DNA of 64,000 nucleotides from Candidatus Nitrosotenuis chungbukensis (GTDB taxonomy: Archaea; Thermoproteota; Nitrososphaeria; Nitrososphaerales; Nitrosopumilaceae): contig NZ_AVSQ01000021.1 in NCBI RefSeq assembly GCF_000685395.1, positions 1 to 64,000 on the forward strand, given 5' to 3'. Below the pieces are notes generated by a model, which was given only the letters and a program-made list of their open reading frames with translations, was not told where the DNA came from and did no database searches. Both the position numbers and the translations under genes were made by a program. Positions 17,285-25,961 of the stretch are shown piece by piece; position 1 is the stretch's first letter, and every line of letters starts with the position of its first letter.

Positions 17285-18472
17285 TCAAAGTACAGATCCC
17301 AAAGAAAACACCATCTTGTCATAATTCAGTCCCTTTAGCTTCTGTCGCCTATATGAGATAGGCAAGGTTGGGTCAGTTGGCAATGAAACAAAAATAGGAA
17401 ATTCGTCTGGCGCGAGACATAAAAATTGCACAAAATCACGACCAATGCCCCAATTCATGTTGTTCCACATGTTTGCGTTTTCTTCCAATATTTCAACGGC
17501 GTATTTACTAGTAATGGTATTGTTTTCAAGCCATTTGTATGCAACATCAAGATCAGGATAATCAAAATACTCCAATGAGTCTCCGATGATCCTAATACTT
17601 GAAAAAACAGCATCCAAGTTTTGTGCTGCCGCTTTGAAATCATTTTGATTCCCCACAATTATTCCTCGAATAGAAAGAGTTATTGGTACAGATTGAGCTT
17701 TTTGATGATAAATTTCTTCCAGCTTTTTTCCTGTTTGATATATAGATGAAGAGAGTTGTTTTGTTCTTGGAAATGTTTTAGTGGCCACAGTAGGAATAAA
17801 ATTATACCCGATTCCAGTGAAAACATATTTTGTTATCCCTTCTTCCATAGATTTTAGATATCGACTTAATTTTGAAGATGTGAGTTTTGCAATTTGATTC
17901 CATTTTACAGATCTAGTGAAAACAAACTGAACAACAATTCCACAATTTTTACTAGTGTTCATTGCACGAATTAATTTATTGATTATTGGTTCTTGTAGGG
18001 GTTCAAGTGAGGTAAAATTGAATTGATTTGCGAGCTCAAAATCAAAAAAATAGGCATGGTGATTAGAAGATGAAGATTCACTCAGAATTGGCAGCATCTT
18101 TAATCCAGTGTCCCGGTATTCAAGTCCTAATGATTTGGCATAACCTTGAATGTCCTGCAAGGTAGATCTTATCACTAATCGAATCGTATCGGAGTCATCA
18201 TGTTTGTACAATTCAAACGACCTTATCGCCTCAGTTACAATATGAGAAAGAGGAATGTTATTCTCTTTTAATGTAGGAAATATTTCATATGCTATGATTT
18301 CTAGGTCTGGTGGTTCAGATACATAATTTGCATACATACCAGCACCAAAATAATCTGGATCGGGCATTCCATCTTTTTGAAATTTTTTGAGGAATTTAGG
18401 AATTGTTTTTCGACGAATTAATCCGATAGTTTTATTTTTGTATTGAAACCAAACCACAAAAATAGAAGACAT
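17285..18472 (-). CDS. Conjugation-associated protein, probable partner of the VirD4-like ATPase
   Basis: I do not recognise a named family for this 395-aa protein. It lies 112 bp upstream of the ATPase gene on the same strand. The segment PITLSIRGIIVGNQNDFKAA, followed by AQNLDAVFSSIR, resembles the region that precedes the motor domain in single-chain TraG/VirB4-type conjugation ATPases (an alpha/beta domain with a repeated 'accumulated index' helix). I infer that the pair is a split version of such a protein. No signal peptide or clear membrane segment is seen. The composition is AT-rich like the rest of the island. Confidence 0.5.
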   Translation of the reverse strand: MSSIFVVWFQYKNKTIGLIRRKTIPKFLKKFQKDGMPDPDYFGAGMYANYVSEPPDLEIIAYEIFPTLKENNIPLSHIVTEAIRSFELYKHDDSDTIRLVIRSTLQDIQGYAKSLGLEYRDTGLKMLPILSESSSSNHHAYFFDFELANQFNFTSLEPLQEPIINKLIRAMNTSKNCGIVVQFVFTRSVKWNQIAKLTSSKLSRYLKSMEEGITKYVFTGIGYNFIPTVATKTFPRTKQLSSSIYQTGKKLEEIYHQKAQSVPITLSIRGIIVGNQNDFKAAAQNLDAVFSSIRIIGDSLEYFDYPDLDVAYKWLENNTITSKYAVEILEENANMWNNMNWGIGRDFVQFLCLAPDEFPIFVSLPTDPTLPISYRRQKLKGLNYDKMVFSLGSVL

Positions 18473-18831
18473 TTCAATTTTTTAAAGTTTCTTCACATTG
18501 CTATCGATGTAAGATTCGTTATTACACTACAAAATAGCCCAGGATTGAATTAAGTTCAATATGTTTTCTGATATATAGAAGTCCGAGAAAGAAATGATTG
18601 CAGCAAATTAACGAATATGTAGATAAGAGAAAACACAACATCCCTTCGGACTCGTTTTCAATGTGGTATCGGGCACCTTTTTCACAAATCAACGGCAGGG
18701 AGTCATCTCCGTTTCAGCGACGTTAGTCCAGATACCTCAGGAACGGGTCAGCGAATGCGGACTGAAACGGAGAATGAGTGAGGCACAGGCGGAAATCTTG
18801 AATACCATTAAACTAGAATCATTGTTGAACA
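18473..18831 (+). ncRNA. Gene-free stretch with a long inverted repeat; possible structured RNA
   Basis: TCTCCGTTTCAG (18706-18717) and CTGAAACGGAGA (18762-18773) form a perfect 12-bp inverted repeat around a 44-nt loop that holds further short complementary pieces (AGTCC with GGACT). A GATATATAG box at about 18570 could start a plus-strand transcript near 18600. I see no protein frame across it. It could be a small RNA, the 5' leader of the next gene or an operator; no known RNA family is recognised. Confidence 0.35.
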
Positions 18832-19191
18832 ATGGATGAACTCACGGGGTTTCAAATCGAAGAAGTAGTAAAAGAAAAACTTGAGAAAGAACACGGTAAA
18901 AAATTTTCAAAGAGAAAAATCACTATTGGAAACTATGACCGGGAAATCGACTTACTCTCAGACGATGGAGAGATCGCGGTTCAGGTCAAAAGCGGCAAAG
19001 ATTTTTCATCTTCTGGACGAATTAGCCCCTACAGATTTGCCGAAATCTGTATAGATTGTCTAATTCTGATGGCATCTAAATCACCCAAAAAATTGATGAT
19101 TCTTACCGATAAGGGAATGCTCGAACAATTTAACAAAGAATCAGGGGGCTTGCCTATATTCGGAGTTGAACTAAAGTTAATCGAATGTTAG
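18832..19191 (+). CDS. Small PD-(D/E)xK-like (restriction endonuclease-fold) protein
   Basis: In this 119-aa protein the core NYDREIDLLSDDGEIAVQVK has the spacing of a PD-(D/E)xK nuclease: D40, then Q51-V-K53 with Gln in place of Glu, as in some Mrr/restriction families. The following helix (YRFAEICIDCLILMA) and strand (KLMILTDKG) fit the fold. A DNA-cleaving role in defence is inferred from this and its neighbours. No partner is obvious. Confidence 0.6.
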   Translation: MDELTGFQIEEVVKEKLEKEHGKKFSKRKITIGNYDREIDLLSDDGEIAVQVKSGKDFSSSGRISPYRFAEICIDCLILMASKSPKKLMILTDKGMLEQFNKESGGLPIFGVELKLIEC

Positions 19192-19238
19192 AGATCATGA
19201 GCGAAGTTGAATAAATAGTTTAAAGTGATAATGAAATA

Positions 19239-19697
19239 ATGAAATATTTTGCATATGGTTCTAACATGAGTCAGGTTCGGATGAAAGAAGAGAGAAAAAT
19301 AAATTTTCTCAATAGGCGCCATGCGGTGCTGAACAACTATTCTTTTCAGTTCAACAAAATAGCTACCGGTAAACTTGCCAAATCTGGAGAAGGAAAGGGA
19401 AACATCGTATGTAGTGCGGGGGGAGTAGTTGAGGGCGCATTGTATGATATTAAACCTATAGATCGAAACAAACTTGATTGCGTCGAAGGATATCCTTTCC
19501 ATTACGAAAGAATTACAGTCATGGTTCAATTAGACAACGAATCCGTTGTTGAAGCATTCGCCTATATTGCGCATCATGACAAAGTAAAGAACGGACTAAA
19601 GCCTACCAAAAAATATCTCAGTTACTATTTGGAAGCTGATGATATCTTGTCAAAGGAATATTATCGAAAATTGAAGTCTTGGCCTACACTAGATTAG
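19239..19697 (+). CDS. Gamma-glutamylcyclotransferase-like (AIG2/GGCT) protein
   Basis: This 152-aa protein begins MKYFAYGSNM, the conserved glycine-rich entry of the GGCT fold, and has VVEGALYDI and LDCVEGYPFHYER with the candidate catalytic Glu. Family members cyclise gamma-glutamyl amines or related peptides. Why one sits in this island is unclear; such genes do travel on accessory elements. It is AT-rich and preceded by a TTTAAAG box at about 19217-19223, close to the start. Confidence 0.8.
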   Translation: MKYFAYGSNMSQVRMKEERKINFLNRRHAVLNNYSFQFNKIATGKLAKSGEGKGNIVCSAGGVVEGALYDIKPIDRNKLDCVEGYPFHYERITVMVQLDNESVVEAFAYIAHHDKVKNGLKPTKKYLSYYLEADDILSKEYYRKLKSWPTLD

Positions 19698-19764
19698 TAA
19701 ATCACACACATTAAACAGTAGAATTACCTAAAAGATTTTTGTATGGGCATTCAAACTATATGCA

Positions 19765-20361
19765 ATGAGTAATTACCCGATAGAAGACGAATATGCTCAC
19801 CACATAACTAATCAAATTGTCGATTATTTTAGAAAACGTGGATTTGATGTAACGTCAATTCCAATTTCTAGGAATGTGGAGAGACGGGAAGGCTATGACT
19901 GGAGATACGAGATAAAAGGCTTGAATAAGGTGTTTATGTTACAGTTCAAGAGACCAAATCCGCGAGACACCAACATATCTTGGGAATTAGACCAAGTTCA
20001 GCATGACAATATTGCAGACAAGCCGTATATTTTCTACTGCCTTCCAAAGAGTAATCAGAGAGAGGAGATGGAGGTTATGATCCACAGGTGTCTATTCAAA
20101 CGTGCTTCTTTTCCCTTTGTGAGAATTCTGAGACCGCAAATGTTAAGATACTGTGATGGTTGGGGCAGTTTTGCATCGAAAGTACTTCAATGTCTCTATG
20201 GTATAAGGTTGGACATATCTAAAAGAAAAGACGAAGATGTATTCGAGGATGTAGAAATAAACTTCAAAGAACCTATTGCCATCTTCGGCATCTCCTTGAA
20301 AGACAAAAAAATAAAGATATTTGCAAATGAGAAAATAATAAAGAAATCAGATCATGAATAG
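19765..20361 (+). CDS. Hypothetical protein, possible PD-(D/E)xK-like nuclease
   Basis: I do not recognise this 198-aa protein with certainty. An N-terminal helix (YAHHITNQIVDYFRKRGFDV) is followed by EGYDWRYEIKG and FMLQFKRPNP. D45 with Q60-F-K62 could be a nuclease-type metal site with Gln for Glu. The second half (CYGW...IFGISLKDKKIKIFAN) has no clear match. It sits among other nuclease-like genes. A TATA-like element precedes ATG 19765. Confidence 0.5.
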   Translation: MSNYPIEDEYAHHITNQIVDYFRKRGFDVTSIPISRNVERREGYDWRYEIKGLNKVFMLQFKRPNPRDTNISWELDQVQHDNIADKPYIFYCLPKSNQREEMEVMIHRCLFKRASFPFVRILRPQMLRYCDGWGSFASKVLQCLYGIRLDISKRKDEDVFEDVEINFKEPIAIFGISLKDKKIKIFANEKIIKKSDHE

Positions 20362-20402
20362 TCTAAGAATTGTAATCTTGAGAAACAAAAGTGTACTAAA
20401 TT

Positions 20403-21515
20403 CTAGGAATAATGCGCCGCGTTTGCTAAATCCATCTTCTTGATTTCTTCCGAGAGCGTAGTCAAATGACTGTGAATTTCTGTGAGTACTGTCAATGACA
20501 TCCCTGCATATGGTCCAGCTTTTTTCGCAAGATCAATCAGCATAGATACTACGTCAATGATCCAGTTGATCATCTTTTCAGCGTTATCGCCTATCAAATT
20601 CAGAACTGATTTTATTGCCTCTGAAAACTTGCTACGAGTTTCTTTGCGAGAGATTAGGATTACTGTTAGAATAACCAAGCCAATGCCCAAGATAATGCCT
20701 AGAATCTTCTTAGCGTTTGGTGGGATTCTTGAGATCAAGTCGCTGACTTTGTCAACAGCGCCAGATGTCATCCCTTTGAGCAAATCCCACATAAGTTGGA
20801 GTATTTCGAATATGCCTTTAACTATTGCAATTATCACCTTACCTAGGATTTCTAATACAAACGGCAAGACATCATTCATGATGAAAAACGAGAACATGCC
20901 GCGGTGAAACACTCCGACAGTGTCATTCAAACCTTTCATGCTAAACGTACGAACAGAAGGTATCTCATAGTCATTATCGTATGTGAGAACTGCATGAGCG
21001 CCCATCTCTATGTAAAGGCTGACAAACGGAACATCTGACGGATCCCTATCCCCTATAATCTTCATGGCTGCATTTCTTGCAGCGTCATTCTCTACGTCCT
21101 TGATAATTATGATCTGCCTTATTTTTTCCCATCCTTCCCTAAGTTTTTCCCTGTCCAATCCTTTTGCCTTCTTTCCTCCAATGAACTTTTGCACCTCTGA
21201 TTCTATTTCTCTTGGAGAGTAGAACGTAAAGAGAGGATTTTCCGCCAGTTTGAAAATGATTGATGGTTCGCCTTTGGCATAACGTTTGAGGGTCGAGTTC
21301 ACAATGTTAGTGTCCATCACAATACTAACTTTGAGTTGGCCCAGCTTTTCCCCAAGCCAGACATGCATATTCTTCTCAATCCGTTCCTTGACCCATATCC
21401 ACATGTCAGAATCAAGCGATTTGCTTACTTCATTTAGATACCACTCTACCTTCTCTGAAACATCTGATTTTCCATTAATGATAGCCTTTTCTACTTTTGG
21501 CTTTGGATTTTCCAC
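20403..21515 (-). CDS. PIN-domain protein with C-terminal membrane segments
   Basis: In this 370-aa protein a PIN-like ribonuclease domain spans about 62-185. Candidate metal ligands are D68 (VMDTN), E104 or E106, D158 or D161 (GDRDPSDVPF) and D180 or D182 (LTYDNDYE). The C-terminal half holds hydrophobic stretches at about 205-245 and a clear transmembrane helix at about 270-290 (ILGIILGIGLVILTVILIS), followed by an amphipathic tail. A PIN nuclease tied to the membrane is unusual and would fit a defence effector, but that is inference. It is transcribed alone, between two plus-strand genes. Confidence 0.65.
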   Translation of the reverse strand: MENPKPKVEKAIINGKSDVSEKVEWYLNEVSKSLDSDMWIWVKERIEKNMHVWLGEKLGQLKVSIVMDTNIVNSTLKRYAKGEPSIIFKLAENPLFTFYSPREIESEVQKFIGGKKAKGLDREKLREGWEKIRQIIIIKDVENDAARNAAMKIIGDRDPSDVPFVSLYIEMGAHAVLTYDNDYEIPSVRTFSMKGLNDTVGVFHRGMFSFFIMNDVLPFVLEILGKVIIAIVKGIFEILQLMWDLLKGMTSGAVDKVSDLISRIPPNAKKILGIILGIGLVILTVILISRKETRSKFSEAIKSVLNLIGDNAEKMINWIIDVVSMLIDLAKKAGPYAGMSLTVLTEIHSHLTTLSEEIKKMDLANAAHYS

Positions 21516-21641
21516 GTCATGGACAAGTTGATTCTTTTTTAAGAATTTAACTTTTGTAAGATGAATTGAGATCGCAGTGAACTATGAGCGGAAGCCGGTG
21601 TAAATTTAATTTAGGAATCGGTAACTAAATGTTTAATCGTT

Positions 21642-22211
21642 ATGGATTTCATAGGCCCGAGCAAATGCGATGAAGCAAGAATGTCTAGGGAGATGGATAT
21701 TGAAAACGTCTGGAAGGATTTGACAAATAATAAGGGTTTTGTTGAAACGTACGCCCTATTTGGTCCTACAATTGATTTTTTTAGGGAAGCACAGTCATGT
21801 TATCAAAACAGCGCATACATGGCTACAGCATTAATGTGCAGAGCTACGACAGAGATTGGAATCTACTATCTGGTTTCAAGATATGTTAACAAGTATTCTC
21901 CGGAAGACAAAACAGTATTGGAAATAAAAAAATTGCTTGAGATTGGAGATCAGTGGAGAACAATTTTTCAAGTCGCAAAAACTAAATGTGATATTAACGA
22001 AAATCTTGAGCTGGTCATAAACGAAATCAGGGAGGCGGGAAATTTTGTAGCGCATTACGCGCAGAAGATGGATAAAAGAGATTTTAACCATCTTGTTGAG
22101 AAAGAGTCTTGGTTTACCAGAGACAAGGCATTAGAGATATTAAAGAAAACGGTTCTAGTGATAAATCATCTTCTTAAACATACATACGAGCGACTTCCAA
22201 AAAATTCTTGA
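21642..22211 (+). CDS. DUF4145-like (HEPN-type) protein
   Basis: This 189-aa, mainly helical protein has CRATTEIGIYYLVSRY (about 66-81) and INEIREAGNFVAHYA (about 127-140), which match the two conserved helices of DUF4145 proteins. The R130...H138 pair fits the HEPN RNase-type active site with slightly longer spacing. DUF4145 domains are frequent in restriction and abortive-infection loci. A TTTAATTTAG box lies about 30 nt before ATG 21642. Confidence 0.6.
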   Translation: MDFIGPSKCDEARMSREMDIENVWKDLTNNKGFVETYALFGPTIDFFREAQSCYQNSAYMATALMCRATTEIGIYYLVSRYVNKYSPEDKTVLEIKKLLEIGDQWRTIFQVAKTKCDINENLELVINEIREAGNFVAHYAQKMDKRDFNHLVEKESWFTRDKALEILKKTVLVINHLLKHTYERLPKNS

Positions 22212-22278
22212 AATCTTGAGCACATTAAGATGAGTCGAATTTTTTTCTAAAATGTATTTCAATGATTAGAAATGATCA

Positions 22279-22788
22279 TCAATAACCTATGATCAGAATC
22301 CCTTTCAGTGGCAACTCAAGCTTTCTGCTGGCATACAAAACATCAAAAAACAGATTAACTGCCTCGAAATCCTTTTTGCCCCTGTAAACTTTTCTGACAG
22401 CAATGACTAGATAATCCGTTGCGTTCATCATGCACGCTTCAAAGAGATCTTTGAGGAATTGATTATTGGCAACGGCCCTGCCTGCCTCTACCTCAATAAC
22501 GGTTTTCGTTTCCCCGTTGTACGCATCGGCGTTAAAAGACTTGTCCATTTTTCCGTTCTTGCCAAACAACACCGGTATCCTGACAATGTTTTCCCTTTTC
22601 GCAGAAGCTTCAACTTCGTACCCGAGTTCGGTAAGGCCTTCTCTGAGAAACGAAAGTACTTTGTTACTGACGAGTGTCATTGTTTGAGAACCTACGTGCT
22701 GCTCATTTTTTACAAAAACGTCTATCACGCCTTGAAGATGCTTTGGCATGGCCGCCGATTTGGGAAAGTACTGCCACGTTATGTCCAT
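22279..22788 (-). CDS. Restriction endonuclease-fold (PD-(D/E)xK-like) protein
   Basis: I start at ATG 22788 (MDITWQYFPKSAAMPKHLQG); the frame is open to 22842. FNADAYNGETKTVIEVEAGR holds D106 and E117-V-E119 (numbered from 22842), a BglII/PD-(D/E)xK-like metal site, followed by a long helix (NQFLKDLFEACMM) and DYLVIAVRKVYRG. It is divergent from the NurA-like gene; starts lie about 94 bp apart. A Type II-like DNA cleavage role within the adjoining cassette is inferred. Confidence 0.6.
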   Translation of the reverse strand: MDITWQYFPKSAAMPKHLQGVIDVFVKNEQHVGSQTMTLVSNKVLSFLREGLTELGYEVEASAKRENIVRIPVLFGKNGKMDKSFNADAYNGETKTVIEVEAGRAVANNQFLKDLFEACMMNATDYLVIAVRKVYRGKKDFEAVNLFFDVLYASRKLELPLKGILIIGY

Positions 22789-22882
22789 ACACATTAAGCA
22801 AGTATGACATTCTCTTAACTTTTCGGATCTGTTGTTGTGCAATCGGCATAATCAATAAAAGCTTGCAAACCAAGTTCTTTTA

Positions 22883-24052
22883 ATGGAGACTTACGATCCG
22901 GAATCATCTTTTTCTGATCTTCCTCAAGCCATGGTTGAGGAAATGCTTTCTGATTACAAAGGGTTGTCATCAAAGGTATCTGACGACATAACTAATTTGC
23001 AAAAGGACAAAGACAAGTTTCGTGACGAATTGAAAGGCAGAATGAGACATGAATCAGACGTTATCAAAGTGCAATCTTTTCCGACCACGGCCGGAACTGA
23101 TGGTTCTAACTGCTACGATAAATTACTAGCAACTGATTTTGTTGCAATAGCTGCAGTGGCAGTAGAGGGACTGACTCCTCCTAAGATGATGGAACCAATT
23201 TGGAAAAAACCGCGTCATTTTGTCAAAGTTGAAAGTTTACCGCACGATGAAAATACGGCAGTATTATCTCAAGCAATAATGTTTTCCATGGAAATGCAGC
23301 TTGCTGCATTGGCTCCACACAATGTGATTTTTATTGACGGCTCTCTTCTGACTTTGAGCATTTCTTATAACATCGCACTCAACAAAAAATCTCCCGAAAA
23401 ACTAATAGACTTTTTGATCAATGGAGATAAAAAAGAATACTCTGATGACAGAGCCAAGTTTCAGGGAATAAAACACACGTTGGAATGTTATAAGGAAATT
23501 CTAGCGGCCAAAAGGACCGACAGAATGGTGGTTGCAGCTCCAAAATACACCGTAAAAAACGACGTTTGCAAAAGCATAGGAAAAGAAGGATTCGACGACA
23601 GAGGATTTTTGTCTGTCATTCTCAAACCTGGCGAATTCATTGAACCTTTTGAGTTTGAAAGGGATCATCCGGGTAAATTTCTAATTGCAAGCCTTCACGA
23701 TGAATTAAAATCGGTAGCAGATGACATAGAAAAACTTCTCCGTGAGATTCATGTCACGTACTACAAACCGAAAGAACATTTTCCTGCCATCAGATTAGAA
23801 ATGAGCTCGGCGGTAGCAAAAAACAAAGAGCGTTTGGCGATGTTGTTTGACGCAGTCAAATTGCAAACTGGGTATCCTGGAATCATGGAACCTTATCCAA
23901 CTTATCTTGCGGACAGGATGGTAAAGCATTTGTCGAAGGCTTTGCCAGTAATAAAAGGAATTTCCATGAATCAAATGGTAGAGAAGTGGGAGGGAAGCAC
24001 CTCTGACATCAACGTGTCCATGCATTCGTATCGGACTGGTGGGTTCAGATAA
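22883..24052 (+). CDS. nurA: NurA-domain nuclease
   Basis: This 389-aa protein has the two hallmark NurA acidic motifs: GTDGS (D73) and FIDGSLLTL (D152). NurA is a Mn-dependent 5'-3' nuclease that works in a ring with the HerA translocase, which is encoded next and overlaps by 1 nt (TAATG). In most archaea NurA-HerA sit with Mre11-Rad50 for end resection. Here neither is near; the neighbours are restriction-type genes, so a defence version is likely. Confidence 0.82.
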   Translation: METYDPESSFSDLPQAMVEEMLSDYKGLSSKVSDDITNLQKDKDKFRDELKGRMRHESDVIKVQSFPTTAGTDGSNCYDKLLATDFVAIAAVAVEGLTPPKMMEPIWKKPRHFVKVESLPHDENTAVLSQAIMFSMEMQLAALAPHNVIFIDGSLLTLSISYNIALNKKSPEKLIDFLINGDKKEYSDDRAKFQGIKHTLECYKEILAAKRTDRMVVAAPKYTVKNDVCKSIGKEGFDDRGFLSVILKPGEFIEPFEFERDHPGKFLIASLHDELKSVADDIEKLLREIHVTYYKPKEHFPAIRLEMSSAVAKNKERLAMLFDAVKLQTGYPGIMEPYPTYLADRMVKHLSKALPVIKGISMNQMVEKWEGSTSDINVSMHSYRTGGFR

Positions 24053-25845
24053 TGTCTGAACTTTCCAATTTGGTCGACAAAGCCGAAGACATAGGTGTAG
24101 TGGGTTCTCCATCTTCCACCTCTCACTTAAAGTTGGACATTTTGGGCAGAGCGGCTGACAAGAGACTTGTCGGTTCTATGGCGGTGCTAAAATACACTCA
24201 AGACGGTCACGCAAATTACGCTCTGGGTCAGATTACGGAAGTTTCTCTTTACAACCCTTTTGTGATGGATCCTACTATGAGGTCCATAATACGACAACGT
24301 GGTAGCGTTGAACCCATCACTGAACGGCAAGACACGCACAGTGCTGACATGTTGATAAGCGCCGTGTTTCAAGAAAGCGGAGACGGACTTGATCCGAGCT
24401 CGTTTTCCACTGTTCCATCTACGGGTTCTCGGATTAAGACGATTAACCAAGACATAGTAGATAAGTTAGTTTCTCCATATTCAAAAGAAATCTCGTACAT
24501 AGGAAAAATTTTTGGAACTGATGTCCTCATGCCAAGCCTTTTCAGGAATTTTGGGAACGAAGCGGAAGGGGGCCTTGGTGAGGCAATGCACATAGGAGTT
24601 TTCGGAAAAAGCGGTTCAGGAAAATCGTTTCTAGGAAAAATGATTCTTGCCTCATACATGAGGCACAAACAGATGACCTTGTTAGTGGTCGATCCGCAAG
24701 GAGAGTTTTCCAAAATGAAAAATGACAAAAATTTGATGGATTATGTTGAAAAAACACTTGGAAGAAAAATTGAATTTTATGATTTATCGAAACTAGTTCT
24801 TCTTCCAGAAATAGAATTATTCAAACAGATTCTTGTCAAATCAAAATTTCTCAAAGATCTTGGAATAAAAAACATGGATAATCAAGAAGATGGGGCAGAC
24901 GAAATAGCCAAAATTTTAAGTCATGATTGGGGCCACTCGATTGCAAGCGGAATTACCGGCAGGATAAACCTATGGGATGCTTACCAAAGACCTGTTTTTG
25001 ATCATGTTTGGGAAAGGCTGACACACACGCGGCCAAGAAATGGTGAACAGATTCCTATTGTAATTGAAAGAATCTACTCGACCCCGTCATACAGAGATAA
25101 AGTTTTTAGCGACATGCAGGACATAACGCGAAATCCAGAACGTTTGGAGGCTTTTTATCAAAAATGGAGAAAAGTGACGAGTCTTTTTGGCAGAGAGGGA
25201 ATGGGACCGTCTAACAATTTGGCTCTCATTTTGAAGGCCATTGGAAAACGCGGAGACGGTAGAATCATCATAATCAACTTGTCAGAAGCCGAAGTTCCAG
25301 ATTATCTATTTTGGAACGAAGAGATCAAAAAAGTTGCAATAAATCAAATTCTCCAGAGAATCGCAGAAGTGGCTAAGGATCAATATAATGAAGGTGGATC
25401 TCTTAATTCTCTCGTTGTACTTGACGAAGCCCATGAATTCGCGCCAAGGGAAAGAACTGACGAAGAGGAAATCATCGAACTAAGAGATACACTTACCACT
25501 GCGGTAAGAGAAACCAGAAAATATAATCTTGGTTGGATGTTCATCAGCCAAACCTTGTCCAGTCTAGACAGAAGAATAATCGAACAGCTTCGAATGTATT
25601 TCATAGGGTATGGTCTAGCTTACGGTATCGAACTTAGCGGTGTAAGGGAATTATTGGCTGGAAACGATTCGGCAATACGCCTGTATCAGCAATTCCAAGA
25701 TCCTAAAAGCAGTTACACGAAGCCGAAGTATTCGTTCATGTGCATAGGGCCATCATCTCCTATGTCGTTCTCACAAATTCCGTTGTTTTTAAATTCCTTG
25801 AATTATCCAAAAGAGTTTCTAAATATTAATGACAAAACCAATTGA
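24052..25845 (+). CDS. herA: HerA-type DNA translocase/helicase
   Basis: This 597-aa protein has an N-terminal HAS-like barrel (about 25-160), Walker A G185-K-S-G-S-G-K191-S, the DPQGEF strand (about 214-219), Walker B LVVLDEAHEFAPRE and the sensor region TRKYNLGWMFISQTLSSLD, as in HerA. HerA forms a hexameric pump that feeds DNA ends to NurA. Its start overlaps the NurA stop (TAATG), so the two are translationally coupled. The composition is AT-rich. The GHKL ATPase follows after 116 bp. Confidence 0.9.
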   Translation: MSELSNLVDKAEDIGVVGSPSSTSHLKLDILGRAADKRLVGSMAVLKYTQDGHANYALGQITEVSLYNPFVMDPTMRSIIRQRGSVEPITERQDTHSADMLISAVFQESGDGLDPSSFSTVPSTGSRIKTINQDIVDKLVSPYSKEISYIGKIFGTDVLMPSLFRNFGNEAEGGLGEAMHIGVFGKSGSGKSFLGKMILASYMRHKQMTLLVVDPQGEFSKMKNDKNLMDYVEKTLGRKIEFYDLSKLVLLPEIELFKQILVKSKFLKDLGIKNMDNQEDGADEIAKILSHDWGHSIASGITGRINLWDAYQRPVFDHVWERLTHTRPRNGEQIPIVIERIYSTPSYRDKVFSDMQDITRNPERLEAFYQKWRKVTSLFGREGMGPSNNLALILKAIGKRGDGRIIIINLSEAEVPDYLFWNEEIKKVAINQILQRIAEVAKDQYNEGGSLNSLVVLDEAHEFAPRERTDEEEIIELRDTLTTAVRETRKYNLGWMFISQTLSSLDRRIIEQLRMYFIGYGLAYGIELSGVRELLAGNDSAIRLYQQFQDPKSSYTKPKYSFMCIGPSSPMSFSQIPLFLNSLNYPKEFLNINDKTN

Positions 25846-25961
25846 TTACGTTGTATTAATTTGGTAGAATGACATTCCGAGAGTTTTTTGTGGTTTAAGA
25901 TTGGACACGGCCAACAACGCTCAAAGTTCCTGTAAATATCTTTAATACGTTACTTTAGCAA

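Noticed and set aside
22883-25845. Standard archaeal end-resection operon (HerA-NurA-Mre11-Rad50)
   Set aside because: No Mre11 or Rad50 lies nearby and the pair sits in an AT-rich island among restriction-type genes. The genome-wide copy number could not be checked.
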